The translations under genes were made by a program, and so were the position numbers. The notes beneath the pieces were generated by a model, which was not told the DNA's origin, did not search any database, and worked only from the letters and a program-made list of their open reading frames with translations. Of a DNA stretch of 64,000 nt, positions 1 through 11,024 are shown in pieces; within the stretch, counting starts at the first letter, position 1; each line of letters begins with the position of its first letter. The stretch is from Cryptomeria japonica (taxonomy: Eukaryota; Streptophyta; Pinopsida; Cupressales; Cupressaceae): positions 609,448,677 through 609,512,676 of the forward strand of contig NC_081405.1 in NCBI RefSeq assembly GCF_030272615.1. The letters are read 5' to 3'.

Positions 1-1
1 A

Positions 2-2047
2 GAAGCCCAAGAAGCATCCATAACACTTAGCACTGAATTGCCTAAGGGAAAAGTGTTGAAGAGAGAGAAACAGGACACTTCAATGGCCCTACTGACCCCT
101 CCAACAAGGAGACCTAACACAAGGGCATCTACTGCATCACCGAGTAAGAAAGAAAAGACTGTTGTCATTCCTAAGGTAACTATAACTTACAAGAAATCTA
201 CTCGGAGACTCATTTTGCCAAAAGAGTCGAGTGATACTGAATCTGAAGATGCAAATAAGTTTCAGATTATGAAAAGCAAGAAGGTAGATGTACATAGTGT
301 AGAAATTTTTTGTAATAATCTAAAGGAATATGGTGGATTTGGTGGATTTAGATTTGTCAAATATGAATCCAGATCTACTGATGAAAAGAGGCAAATTGAA
401 GAACCTATCATTTGCACACTTCTCAAATTCCAAGTGGTCCCATTAGAAGTATGTAATTCTATTCCTAAGGAATTATATGTAGACATTGAAACCAGATGGA
501 AATATGCCCTAGACTCGGAGAAACAAATCAGAGAAAGAAGTTTGGTGCATCTCTTTCCTGATATGTCAGTTGATGAAATAAAAGAACATCTGACAAATAG
601 CCAAACTCAATTTACAATAAAACAAAAGGCCTTGAAATTGATGAATGGCCTATATATAGAAGTGGAGAAGGAAACAAAAGAGCAATGGAAGACCATCTTT
701 CGAAGAAAGAATGTTGGTGAACAATCTACAGTGGAAATAGTTGATGTCACCAACCAAGAGCTTGGTGTCACCGAGCAAGACCCTGCTGACACCTTTTAAA
801 TAGATGAAGATATCATGGATGCAGAGGCACCTGAACAAGAAATGATAGAAGGCAATGCTTATGCAAAACTTGTCTCTAGTGAATCTATTTTGGAACAAGT
901 TCAACCTTACCCACCGATCAATCAACCTTCTACAACCAAAGCTCCTCAGGCTACAGGTGAAGGCATCGAAGGTAAAAAGTCTACAACAGAAGGTACTTCA
1001 CAAGAACAAACCTCTAAAGCACCATCTAGCACGGAAAATGTTACAGCTGAGATACCAAGCACCAAAACACCGAAGGACACTACCAAGGCTAAAGAAACTG
1101 ACAAAAGTGTTGTCTCTACCAAGCAACCTACCAAGGCTTCTCAAGCCTCTCAAGCTATTGTAGTGGTTCACTCAGTGAAAGGTAAAGAAAAGAAGTTGAA
1201 AAAGCATAGTTTCAAAATTGATTTATCAAAACCGATAGTATTGCCCAATGTAGACATCTCCAAATTGAAAGGGCAAGCACTCACTGAATTCGGTGAACTA
1301 TGCAAAGCAAAGGATGAATAGGAGAAGCAATTGGCCATACAAAAGAAGAATAATGTACTTCAGAAGGTAAAGACCTTACTATCAGATATGCTACCTTCAG
1401 CTACAGTATCAATTGATGCAACCATCCATATTCAATTGGATAAACTCCTAATTCAGATTGAGACATCTGGAGTAGATGCATCTGAATACTTGAGCAAACT
1501 AAAAGACAAGGAGCTAACTGCTAAAATGATAGAGGAAGTACAAAAATCCATTTCTATTGGCAAGGTAAAACTTGTCAAAATTATTGTTGAGTTGTCCCCT
1601 CAACTCAAGCACATTCTTTCATTATTTTAGAAACTCTGCACATTTTCTTTATTTCTTAAGGACATTAAGAATAAAATAGAAGCAATTGAGAAAGAGATCA
1701 CTGATCTCTCAAATAAGTTGACCCTTGAGCCCAATTTAGTTCAGAATTTTTATACTAAGCTACAACAGCTCATGGCTCAACAATTAGAACTGAGGAATGA
1801 AGAACACAAGATCGGGATGGACATAATGACACTTCAAACTCTATTCCTTCCTCATCTCTCATCCATTCAAGAACAGCTAAACTGAGCCACTTATCTCTCT
1901 ACTACACAAGAGGGAAGCACTTTAGATGGCTTAATTTCATTATTGGTTGATATTAATGCAAAAAATTCTTTAATGGATAGTGTAAAGGATGCACTCTCTA
2001 TCGCTCTCACCAAAGCCCAGACAAAGTACAAATCCATTTTTGATTAG
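2..2047 (+). pseudogene. Decayed C-terminal part of a long non-pol ORF of element E
   Basis: One reading frame runs from the window edge to about 2045, interrupted only by isolated stops: TAA at 797, TAG at 1319, TAG at 1628, TGA near 1883 and TAG at 2045. Reading past them gives about 680 codons: a basic Ser/Thr/Lys-rich start, a globular-looking part (about 290-700), a Thr/Lys/Glu-rich linker (815-1200) and a helical, probably coiled-coil tail (1330-2040). I recognise no catalytic motif. The layout (basic segment, acidic/Thr linker, coiled-coil tail, then polypurine tract) parallels the second ORF of element G at 39671-43189, so the two may be distant relatives. Function unknown. Confidence 0.6.
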
Positions 2048-2455
2048 TTGCCACCTCCCAATGGTAACTAAATTTTGATGTTTGTCAAAAAGGGGGAGTA
2101 TATCAAAGTATATCATCAAGAGTATATATAGCATCAAAGTACATAGGTGGAGTGTATAGTATTCAAGGTATCAAACAACCAGAGTGTAGTATATAGGGGG
2201 AGTATACCAAGCAGAGAATGAGTAGAATATGCAGAGTATCCAAGAGCAATGAACCGAGCAATGAACAGAGGAAAGAATAGTGATTACAGAGTTTCGTATA
2301 GCATATTGATAAGGGGAGTATATTCGATTATACTATTTCAATGACTAATGTATATACTGCATGTTTAGTCAAATTTTGTAAAGTATACAGATTTTTGAGT
2401 AATGACTTTGAAAGTAGTTTTGTCAAACATCTCAACTAATGTCAAAAGGGAAGAT
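2048..2455 (+). other. Element E 3' non-coding leader to LTR, with purine tracts
   Basis: Between the end of the long frame and the LTR lies a non-coding stretch rich in short GAGTATA/GTATAT repeats. It includes two G-rich purine runs (around 2088 and 2197). The last purine run, around 2443-2454, directly precedes the LTR start and is the probable polypurine tract for plus-strand priming. Confidence 0.5.
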
Positions 2456-3654
2456 TGTTACTACTTATCAAATTGCCATTAGTTTTATATACAAAGTCAT
2501 TCTATATACTCTAGTCGGTTGCCACTACCGAAATATTTAGTCGGTATGAACATCCTAGTCGATTATAGAAGGAAAACAGTCAAAAAGCCCAGTATACACC
2601 GAGTTGTCTACCAAGTGTTATTTCATGTCTACCGAGTAGTAAAGATAATACACCAAGTTGATATACACTGAGTGAAATGTGTTACCAGATTCATTGAACC
2701 TAGACACACATTTGAAAACGTGTTACAAGATCCAGGCACACAGAACCATTATCACATTGGAAATTGCACATATAGATTTTGTATAATTTTGAGGTCATCT
2801 AACCAATGAAATATTGTGCATGGTTATTTATTCAAGAAATCATGTTTGTAAGATCGAAGCAATGAATCAGATCACCGAATTAAGAAGTCTATTTATACAG
2901 CATGAATTTAGGGTTAGAAACATATGTGAATGTGAGAAATGTGTGTGCATATGTGTATGAAGAAAGACCTATGTGATACATGAGAAATCACAGAGTATTG
3001 TGACTGTTACAGAGACATAGAGGTCACCGAGAAGGTTATTAGAGAATAGTTGAGGAACAGAGTAAACAGAAGGGTTTGCTGAGTTACTTTATGAGTTACC
3101 AAGGTATGCTATAGGCAAGGTAATCTTATTTTGAGCACATAGAATCTGCTACAGCATTTCAGATGTAAAGTTGTAGATATTTGTAAAGTCTTATTGTATT
3201 ATTTTGAAGTTGTAAGAGAAACCTTTAATAGGGTAAAAGACTCTAATCAAGTCTATAAATTGCAAATCCTCTAATCAGGTTCAGCATATATATAGTGTTG
3301 TAAAATCCTTTAGCAAGGTAGATCTAATAGATCTTGTTACTCCAAACAGGGTAAGCTATCAGAAATAGCTAAATATGTAGCTCTAACTAAGCACTCTTTA
3401 TTATTGCAGTAGTGAAGTTGTGGGTGCCATCCTCACCACAATTTTTCTCTCTAACCAAGAGTTTTTACGTAACCAAAATATATGTGTTATGGAGTGAATC
3501 ATGTATGATTGTTACTTATTTGTTTTAGCTTTATGTTATGTTACAGTAGTTTTTGGTTTATGCATAACAGTAAAGATATTGTTGAGAAAAGGATTTGAAG
3601 TACTGATTCACCCCTCCCCTCTAAGTACATTAGATTTCCATATTAGGTGTAACA
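2456..3654 (+). repeat. 3' LTR of element E
   Basis: The segment begins TGTTA and ends TAACA (perfect 5-bp inverted ends) and is preceded by a purine run. Near its 3' end (3604-3624) it contains a C-rich motif, CTGATTCACCCCTCCCCTCT. The same motif, as its reverse complement for minus-strand elements, lies near the LTR ends of A, C, F, G and I. The upstream LTR is outside the window. Confidence 0.7.
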
Positions 3655-4013
3655 CAAGTTAGATCCGAATTATCTCATAAGGGAGAGGTGAGTGCTGATT
3701 ATATAGAAAAATGTGGGCACATAATTCCAAGAGGAATAATAACTCCTAAATAACCAAATTAGGTGGAAGTTGTGCCTACTTAGAAAATGCTAAACATGTG
3801 ACAAACCAATTTAGATATGGACAAATAAATGGTTATGGGGAGGTGGTAAACGACTCCAAAAGAGGGTGTGACATTCAACCACCCAAATGTGGGTGTGAAT
3901 GAAACATGTAAATGTAGGACTATGCCACATGTCTTCATATAAACCATTCTAATATAACCTAGGTATGCTTAATAATGTGTAGGAAACATAAATATAAAAC
4001 ACCTACACTAACA
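3655..4013 (-). repeat. Remnant of the 3' LTR of element B
   Basis: This stretch is colinear with 16638-16986, including the shared segments around 'gggagaggtgagtgctgattatata' and 'ccaagaggaataataactcc' (given here only as landmarks). It ends in TAACA, followed by a pyrimidine run (CCCCCTCTTAAG) that is a polypurine tract on the minus strand. The rest of this LTR lies upstream of element E, outside the window. Confidence 0.7.
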
Positions 4014-5083
4014 CCCCCTCTTAAGTATAGCTTAGGTGGGTGAATATATGCAATAATGGAAAGATGGGTCCCAACTACAAGCCTATGTTAGGTACTCATG
4101 TACAAAATCATCTCTCACAAATGGAGTAAAGGAGAAAAACCTATTGGACAAAAGTCATCCCCAAAAGAGAGAAAAGAAACAAGTTTCCCAACACAAGAAA
4201 TAATTCCATGCAAGGAAGAAGCCCTCTCTAAAATAGAAAGGATAAGAAAGACTATGTGGCCTTCCTCAAAGTATCCAACTGTACCAATGGTTGATGCTCA
4301 AAATTGAATGTAGAAGATGGACCATGATCATTAAGCAACGTTTCTCCCCCTGGGAAGAAATAGAACCAAAGGTACATGAAGACTAACTTCCCATTCCTAA
4401 AAGGTATATGTAGGAAGAATGATGAAGATTTATGTTGTCTCTAAACTCTTCTCAGGTGTTGCCATGTTGATGTCAAAATTTTTCACCATCCAATTAGGTC
4501 TTCTAGGCCACACTGTAAAATATCACAATCCAGAACTTAGTGGAGATGGATGTAGAAAAAAATATAGATAGAGGTATCTCCTTGAAAGACAAAGGTGCCT
4601 CCTCCAAATGTTGCTCAATAGTGGCCACAGTCATGTCAAACAGTGAGGAATGATCATTTGGGTAAAGCAGAAGATGGTTGAAAGGTTCTCCCTCAACATC
4701 TGAAGAAGATGGAGTAACTTCATCAAAGACAAGATGTATGAACTTGATGGTGTCCTCCAAGTCTATAAGATAGAATTTACAAAACAAACCTATAATGTCT
4801 ATCAAGTACTCATCCCAAGTAGCTAAATCTGGAAGACAATGAATGTCTTGTTGCACTGAATATGTAGGAGACATGTATGTAGTAGTACCAATATCATTAG
4901 AAACAACAGTCGATGTAGGAGATGAAAGACATGTCTCTTGAACCTCAATTGAAAGAATACCAAGATTCACATGAGAATATTGAATCACCCCAAAAGTGTC
5001 CACACTAGATGCCTAATTGTGTATGTTAGCTGAAGGAACTATAGAGAAAAAATATGAGAAGGTGTATACTCAAGATTAATGAT
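4014..5083 (-). other. Interior remnant of element B, mostly unrecognised
   Basis: This region lies between B's polypurine tract and its protease remnant. An autonomous copia element would carry integrase, reverse transcriptase and RNase H here (about 3 kb), but only about 1 kb is present and none of those motifs can be read. A 166-codon open stretch on the minus strand (4503-5003) shows no recognisable domain. B therefore seems internally deleted, or was always non-autonomous. Confidence 0.45.
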
Positions 5084-5664
5084 CTACCTCCCCAACTCCA
5101 ACAATATTTCTACAATGAAATCCTGAATAATCAAAGAATCTAGAGTGAACTCAATACTTTTCCCTTCATGGCCATGTGTAATTTGATAGATAGAATGGAT
5201 ATTTGTTGACAATGAGGGCACAAAAAGGAAATCATTAAATGATCCTTTGTATATGTCAATAGACCCTTTCCCACAAATATGCATATATATGTTGTTAGCC
5301 ATGAGAATGTTTGGTGATCAACAAGTTTCAAATTAAGAGAACATATCTTGTGATGGAGCCATATGATGCGAAGCTTCAAAATCAAGTATCCATCTCCTTG
5401 ACTCAAAATTTGCACCTACGACAAGTTCTTTCCCCTTTTTTTTCTCTAACATTGCATTACATGAAGATGCTTTATCCTTTGATATAGTTGATGGTAAATT
5501 GATTTTATTCTTTGCTAAAAGATGCTTCAACTCATTAATTTATTTTAAGTAACATTGATGTTCATCATGCCCAGATTTTTTGCAATATGCGTAAGTTTGA
5601 TTGTCCTTTTTAGATGATACCCTTTTTGAGGAGGAGGATTCAGATTATTTATGAGACTTGTTAT
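5084..5664 (-). pseudogene. Copia gag zinc knuckle and protease remnant (element B)
   Basis: On the minus strand the frame contains a zinc-knuckle-like CKKSGHDEHQC (around 5560-5600). Next comes WILDFEASHHMA, a damaged form of the copia protease motif W-I-[LI]-D-S-G-A-[ST]-x-H-M, in which Ser-Gly has become Phe-Glu. A further segment (NNIYMHICGKGSIDIYKG...) matches the usual post-protease 'I.G.G.I' region. A frame change near 5330 splits it. The gag part continues across the insertion of element A at 14259. The same motif order occurs in element D (18898), so B and D are one lineage. Confidence 0.65.
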
Positions 5665-6723
5665 TGTTAGGTATCAAGGATAACTGGGAGGGGGGGGGTG
5701 AATCAGTTGTAAAATAAATTCATACCAAAACAACTTAACCAACTTTAATGCTTAATATCGGTAAACCAATCTTTTATGCCGGTCGACAGTTTTATCAGTT
5801 AATTAGAGTACTGGTAAAGATTAATGCATGAAATAGAAAGACAATAACATCCACAACACATAACATCAATATTTGTAAGCGAAAACCCTATAAGGGGAAA
5901 AACTATGGTGGGAAACCTTACTCACAATTAGATGATACTACTGCAGATAGTATGTGTATACAAATGGGGTCTGCACATGCAGAAAGGCCAAGTGCCTAGA
6001 GCTCACTGCTCAAACACAAATAGGAGTCACACTGACTACAATTGGATGGTTAAATCCAATAAGGATGTACTGCTCAAATTATCATCTTTGTATGTTGGAT
6101 TCAGTACTAGTGTAGTTCTGATTGTCTTCACAAAAACCTTCCTTAAACCTTCAAATGATGTCTATGTGTATAGCTCTACTTATTCTCACATATACCTTCA
6201 CACAATTTCTTTTCACATTCCACACTTGATCTTACAAATAAGATCTTACATTTACACCATAACCTAAGACCAATTTTAGTAGGTCGGCTCTAAAAGATAT
6301 TACAATAAAATCAATTTATAAATAAAATAATGTCCGATGTAATAACTGATTCAACATGCCGGCTTGATGCATTTACAACAATAATAAAACATCTTCAAGG
6401 TGTGTTGTGCTGATTTGGAAAAGATAAACCCGCTGATGTATATCCTGGACCTATTTGCCGGTAATAGCAAATATGCAAATACGAATATGCCAATGAACAA
6501 ATCTCCAAGACAAAGTGTCCGAACAATGTCTTTGACATAACTAGGTGTTTTCCATATCATTCCAAGTGCCGGTGAACATTATATCCTATCAGTGTACTAG
6601 ATACTGGTAATTGTGCATACGTCACTTGCTTGTCGGTGAACATTGCCGATTCTCCAAAGTGCCAGAGTTGATAAGGATAGTAGGTGTTGACATCAGTGAC
6701 AAAACCATACCAAAATACCAACA
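5665..6723 (-). repeat. 3' LTR of element A
   Basis: In plus coordinates it begins TGTTAG and ends CCAACA, and is 1059 bp, the same as its partner at 13200-14258. It is followed by ATCTCCCTTTGGCATTGATAG, which on the minus strand reads as a polypurine tract preceded by CATCAATGCC-type sequence, shared with C, F and G. Near its outer end is a G tract followed by GTGAATCAGTTG, the LTR-end motif common to A, C, E, F, G and I. Confidence 0.88.
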
Positions 6724-7090
6724 ATATCTCCCTTTGGCATTGATAGCAACACAAGATGGAAAAACCATCAAAGTGCCAAAATAGAAATGCCAAATACCAA
6801 AAACCAACAATCTCCCAAACAGAGATCATAACCAGAAATCAAAATTCAGATATAAACAATCTCTCCCCAAAGTAACAATCTCTCCCCCTCAGAGTGACAT
6901 TTATTTTTCTTGTGTTTTTCCATACCAATCTCTCCCTCTTTGACATCAAATGCCAAAGCTAATATAAAAACCATATTTCAGATACAAAATACCAACCAAT
7001 TTAGTATACTAACTACTCCCCTTGATAAGTAGCTTTCTCATCAAAGCCAGAGTAAAATATTTCTCTGTTAATTATGTCAGTTGATGACAA
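6724..7090 (-). other. 3' untranslated region and polypurine tract of element A
   Basis: Non-coding stretch between RNase H and the 3' LTR on the minus strand. It contains several CTCCCC-type pyrimidine runs (6860-6940 and around 7020), i.e. purine tracts in the element's sense. The run adjoining the LTR at 6726-6735 is the likely plus-strand primer. Confidence 0.5.
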
Positions 7091-8620
7091 ACATCAATTG
7101 TCTAAGTCTCTACCGGTGGGGGTATGACCCCTAGCTGGTCTCTGAGATATTCAAAGGTCTCCTTAGGTAGAGGTTTAGTGAAAATATTTGCAATCTGCTC
7201 TTTAGTATTCACATAAACCAGTTTTACTTCTTTTGCTTCAACATTCTCTTTCAGAAAATTTAGTTTGATAGAAAAATGTTTGGTTTTAGAATGTAGTACT
7301 GGATTCTTAGATATATCAATTGTTGATGTGTTGTCACAATAGATAATTATTAGTTCCTTTCATTTTACCCTTATGTCCTTCAACATCTTCTTAAGCCATA
7401 ATACCTATGTACAGTTAGTTGTTGTTGCAACATATTCTGATTCTGCTATTGATAAAGATGTACAACTTTGTTTCTTACTTAACCAAGAAATTAATCTGCT
7501 GCCAAGAAAAAATGCTCCACTGGTGGTGCTTTTTCTATCATCCACATTTCCTACCCAATTTGCATCTATGTATGCACATAAATCAAAGTTTCCATCTCTA
7601 GGATATCATAATCCAAGATTTGTAGTGCCTTGTAGGTACCAGAAAATCCTTTTTACTACTGATTCATGATTTTCTCTAGGATTACTCTGAAATCTTGAAA
7701 CCATACATACTGCATTCATGATACTAGGTCTTGTTTGTGTTAGATATTGTAGGCCTCCTATCATAGATTTATACCTAGTCGGATTAACAGGTGTAGATTC
7801 ATCCCTTAGTGATAATTTGTCATTTGTAGTCATAGGTGTACTTACCGGTTTAGAGTTCTCCATCCCAAATTTCTTTAGTAACTCCTTCAGGTACTTGGAT
7901 TCACTCAAGAATATACCTTTATCAGTCTGTGAAATCTGCAATCCTAAAAGGAATTTTATTTCTCCAATCATAGACATTTCAAATTCTTGCTGCATTTCAA
8001 TAGAAAAGTCTTTGCATAATCCATCTTCTCCTCCAAAGATTATATCATCAACAAAAACTTCTATAACCAAGATGTCATCATTACTCACTTTATAGTATAA
8101 GTTGTTGTCAGCATTACCTTTAGAAAAACTAATCTTCAAAAGATACTTATCCAATCTTGCATACCAAGCTCTTACAGTAAGCTTTCCTTAACCTGCAAAC
8201 CATATATTTGTTGTCTATCAAAGAAAATCGATCAGGTTGTTCAATGTAAACTTCTTCTTCAAGATCTCCATTCAAAAATGCACATTTAATATCCATTTGA
8301 TATACTTTGTAGTTCTTGTTTGCTGCAAAAGCCAAGAATAATCTGACTGCCTCAATTCTAGCTACTAGTGCAAAGGTTTCATTATAATCAATTCCTTCTT
8401 TATGAGAATATCCCTTACACACTAGTCTTGCTTTATTTTTTATTACCTTACCATCTTCATTAAGTTTGTTTCTGAATACCCATTTTGTTCAAATCACATT
8501 TTTGTCTTTAGGCCGGGGAACTAATGTCTATGTGTTATTTTTCTCAATTTGATCTAGTTCCTCTTCCATAGCTTTAATCCAGTGTTTATCTTAACATTCC
8601 TCATTAACTAATGATGGTTC
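7091..8620 (-). pseudogene. Reverse transcriptase and RNase H of element A
   Basis: Reading on the minus strand from about 8620 down, the frame gives the copia reverse transcriptase: [14 protein letters not shown], the [23 protein letters not shown] block, and VFVDDIIFGG carrying the catalytic VDD. It continues with LLGLQISQTDKGIFL, the SMIGGLQYLTQTRPSIM connection segment and a degraded RNase H down to about 7091. Frameshifts occur near 8150-8200, where the usual 'LYGLKQAPRAW' is scrambled to [10 protein letters not shown], and near 7606. The catalytic aspartates survive, but the protein cannot be made. Confidence 0.85.
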
Positions 8621-8903
8621 AATTTGAGAAATAAGACACACCTCTTCATTTTTCAGTCTTCCTCTTGTCATAACTCCTTTATACTTGTTTCCAATTATCT
8701 AATCTTCAGAGTGATTCAGTCTTATATACCAAGGTGTCTTTGTTTCTATTGTTCCTCAGTTATAGTGGAATTTTTGGATGATACTGGTGTAACTGGATCT
8801 TCATTCTGTACTGGTGGGCTCAATATAGATTCATTTGTCAGAATCTTTGTTGCTGGTTCAGAGTCTATATACCTTGAAGTTCCTCTGAATTGTTCATCAA
8901 TAT

Positions 8904-9199
8904 TTAAATTTGTACTCTCAACAATTTTCTATAATCTTTTGTTAAAACATCTATATGCCTTGCTCTTAGATGAATAACCAAGAAATATTCCTTCATCACT
9001 TCTAGGATCAAATTTGCCAATATACTCATCTCTTCTAATATAACATTTACTTCCAAATATTTTAAAATATTTAAGAGTAGGAGTAATACCAAACCATAGT
9101 TCATGAGGGGTCTTACCGGTTTCTCCTTTGATGTGAACTTTGTTGAATGTGTAGACCATTGTGCTTACTACCTCTCTCCAATATACATGTGGTAGATTT
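8904..9199 (-). pseudogene. C-terminal part of element A integrase
   Basis: The minus-strand frame reads LPHVYWREVVSTMVYTFNKV followed by KTPHELWFG and KYFKIFGSKCYI. These are the standard C-terminal integrase blocks of copia elements ('A.YL.NR.P', 'P.E.W.G..P.....R.FGC'). The upstream part continues at 11160 after element J; host codons join cleanly across J as SEAN|LPH. A frameshift follows near 8950. Confidence 0.85.
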
Positions 9200-9334
9200 T
9201 GTTGGTGTTGGAAACAAGCCACACCCGAACTGATGATGGACTGATCCAAGAGGGGCCAGTAGCTCGGTGGTAGATTACTCCAATAGTGTATGGAAGGTCC
9301 TAGGTTTGAGTCCTAGCTAGTCCATGTCTCAACA
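9200..9334 (+). repeat. 5' LTR of element J (135 bp)
   Basis: Starts TGTTGGTGTTGG and ends CTCAACA; the primer site follows without a gap. It aligns along its full length with 11025-11159, with scattered mostly transition differences. About half of it is the tRNA-like segment. Confidence 0.88.
9253..9323 (+). other. tRNA-like sequence inside the 5' LTR of element J
   Basis: 71 nt that can be laid out as a tRNA. Acceptor GGGCCAG pairs with CTAGTCC (6 of 7). TA at positions 8-9 is followed by the D stem GCTC and D loop GGTGGTA; the 3' side of the D stem is decayed (GATT). A perfect 5-bp T stem, CTAGG/CCTAG, encloses the 7-nt loop TTTGAGT. These include a near-consensus A box (TAGCTCGGTGG) and B box (GGTTTGAGTCC). 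The anticodon stem is poor. The copy at 11078 is better preserved. It is unlikely to be a functional tRNA gene. Confidence 0.75.
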
Positions 9335-9347
9335 TGGTATCAGAGCC
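9335..9347 (+). promoter_or_regulatory. Primer binding site of element J
   Basis: TGGTATCAGAGCC is the standard plant primer site complementary to the 3' end of initiator tRNA-Met. It lies directly after the LTR end. Confidence 0.85.
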
Positions 9348-9710
9348 AAGTTTCCTTCTATAAAGCCTAATCACCAGAAGGAAGATCCAGTTAAAGATCA
9401 TATTGATATCTCCTTAAAAGTTTGTATTTTAAATTGACGAATAGAATCAGATTTGAAGTCAGAAATTCAGATGTATGTTCAGAAAATATGTTCTCTAGAA
9501 GAAACTCAAGATAGCTTGTGATTGAGAGGGAGCTTACTAATAAATATTGAGCACTTCTGAGGTAAAAATGTAAACATTGATTATTATTATTAATACTAAT
9601 AATTATTTTATGGGCCTTATGTAAATCATAAGGAAGTGATGACTTCCAAATGATTTCCGCTTGTATTTTTAAAGTTATTGGAAGGTGACGATCTTACAAT
9701 AACTCAAGAT
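9348..9710. other. Non-coding interior of element J
   Basis: No open frame of note. It holds AT-rich sequence with TTATTATTATTAATA-type simple repeats near 9575-9610, then passes into the 41-bp tandem array. Confidence 0.5.
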
Positions 9711-10113
9711 TGTGGATAGAATCGTCAACTGTGGCAATCCATGTAAGAGCTTGTAGATAGAATCACTGACTGAGGCAATCCACGTAAGAGCTTGTGGATA
9801 GAATCATTGACTGAGGCAATCCACATGAGAGTTCATGGATAGAATCATCGACTAAGGCAATCCACACAAGAGCTTGTGGATAGAATCACTGACTGAGGCA
9901 ATCCATGTGAGAACTCATGGATAGAATCACCGACTGAGGCAATCCATACAAGAGCTTGTGGATAGAATTGTCGACTAAGGCAATCCATGTAAGAGCTTGA
10001 GGATAGAATCACTGACTGAGGCAATGCACGTGAGAGCTCATGGATAGAATCGTCAACTGAGGTAATCTGCTCAAAAGTTTGTGAATAGAATCGCCGATAG
10101 AGGCAATTCACAT
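9711..10113. repeat. 41-bp minisatellite, about ten copies, inside element J
   Basis: The core GATAGAATC recurs at 9715, 9756, 9797 and 9838 and then every 41 bp up to about 10084. Each unit holds GACTGAGGCAATCCA followed by a variable (T/A)GAGAGCTTGTG-like joint. Units differ by a few substitutions but not in length. The array creates an open frame on the minus strand (9845-10111) that is only the repeat translated. Confidence 0.9.
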
Positions 10114-10198
10114 CTTGAAACTATGATCCCAAGATAAGGATCATATGATTTATGAATATTGCTCCCAATATCTTTATTCCTCCCTAGCTAAGACGGAG

Positions 10199-10960
10199 TG
10201 TTAATTATTTATAGCTTCAGTTGGTTAAAATTAAATGTTAAACTAGCCTTAAGGCCTTTAACATTTAATAATATATATCACTATGTTATTTATTATTATT
10301 ATTGTTAAATTGATCAGATAATAATAATTATTACTATATTTAATTAATAAAGTAAATATAACATAGATAATGATAACACCAATTAATATATATATATATA
10401 TATATTGGGTTGCATATTACTATATTGGGCTACATATTATTATATCGGGGTGCACACAATATATCGAGTGGCAACATAAAGGTCACCGATAGTTATCGGT
10501 GTGTTAGTCTACATAGATAGTTATCAGTTGTCAAGGCTAACACACTGATAACTATTGTCTATTAGCATTGAGAAAATACCGATAGACTTTGGTTATAATA
10601 CTAACCCACACCGATTGGCATTTATAGTGAAACATGATCTCCTAAGGTAGTGATGCATATTGCTAATAAAGAATATAATAAGTGACTACCTTTTAGACAA
10701 CGATAAAACAAAAAGACATGTATTCAACAGATGCCTCCCTTGGGTGCCTCGCTTCAAAGAGGCAAGGAAATATAAAAAGGAAGAATACATTTTAGATCAC
10801 AGGAGGGGATAAGAAGGAGGTTATGAAGAAACGTTAATATAATAATACAAAAAAATAAATGCTCCTCTCACTTACCATACAAAAGAAGATAGTCAGATTT
10901 ATATTTTAATCAGTAATACATAGAACAAGATAATTTTAATTTTGATCAATAAATTCAACA
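10199..10960 (+). repeat. Possible second LTR inside element J
   Basis: The stretch starts TGTTAATT after a purine run (AAGACGGAG) and ends TTCAACA. It is followed at once by a second perfect primer site, TGGTATCAGAGCC, at 10961-10973. It has a TATA-like TATAAAAA near 10771. This is the structure of an LTR, but no partner copy is in the window. It could be an LTR of an unrelated element caught by template switching or by nested insertion. Boundaries are tentative. Confidence 0.4.
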
Positions 10961-10973
10961 TGGTATCAGAGCC
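10961..10973 (+). promoter_or_regulatory. Second primer binding site inside element J
   Basis: An exact TGGTATCAGAGCC follows AACA. Only about 50 bp separate it from J's polypurine tract and 3' LTR. J therefore holds two primer sites, one after each LTR-like segment. Confidence 0.65.
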
Positions 10974-11024
10974 AGGTCCAGGCTAGGAGTTCCAAGCACA
11001 CGAAAGGTGTGGCTTAAGGGGGGG

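Larger units (their letters stand above)
1..3654 (+). mobile_element. Element E: 3' half of a non-autonomous LTR retrotransposon
   Basis: The window opens inside a long coding frame of an LTR element. After the frame come a purine-rich stretch and a 1199-bp sequence that starts TGTTA and ends TAACA, the normal form of an LTR. The 5' part lies outside the window, so the upstream LTR, primer site and first target duplication cannot be seen. The sequence after 3654 matches the interior of element B's LTR (compare 16638-16986), so E is inserted in B's 3' LTR. No integrase or reverse transcriptase is visible in this half, and the frame runs nearly to the polypurine tract, where copia elements carry RNase H. 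That points to a non-autonomous element, as in G. Confidence 0.75.

Noticed and set aside
4503-5003. 166-codon minus-strand open frame as a gene
   Set aside because: No motif or start context, and it lies where B's pol should be; kept only as an unrecognised stretch.
9253-9323. A functional tRNA gene
   Set aside because: The anticodon stem is mismatched and the D stem is damaged in this copy; it lies within an LTR present twice, so it is a captured tRNA-like sequence rather than a free gene.
9845-10111. 88-codon minus-strand open frame
   Set aside because: It is the 41-bp minisatellite translated; it is open only because the unit lacks stops in that frame.
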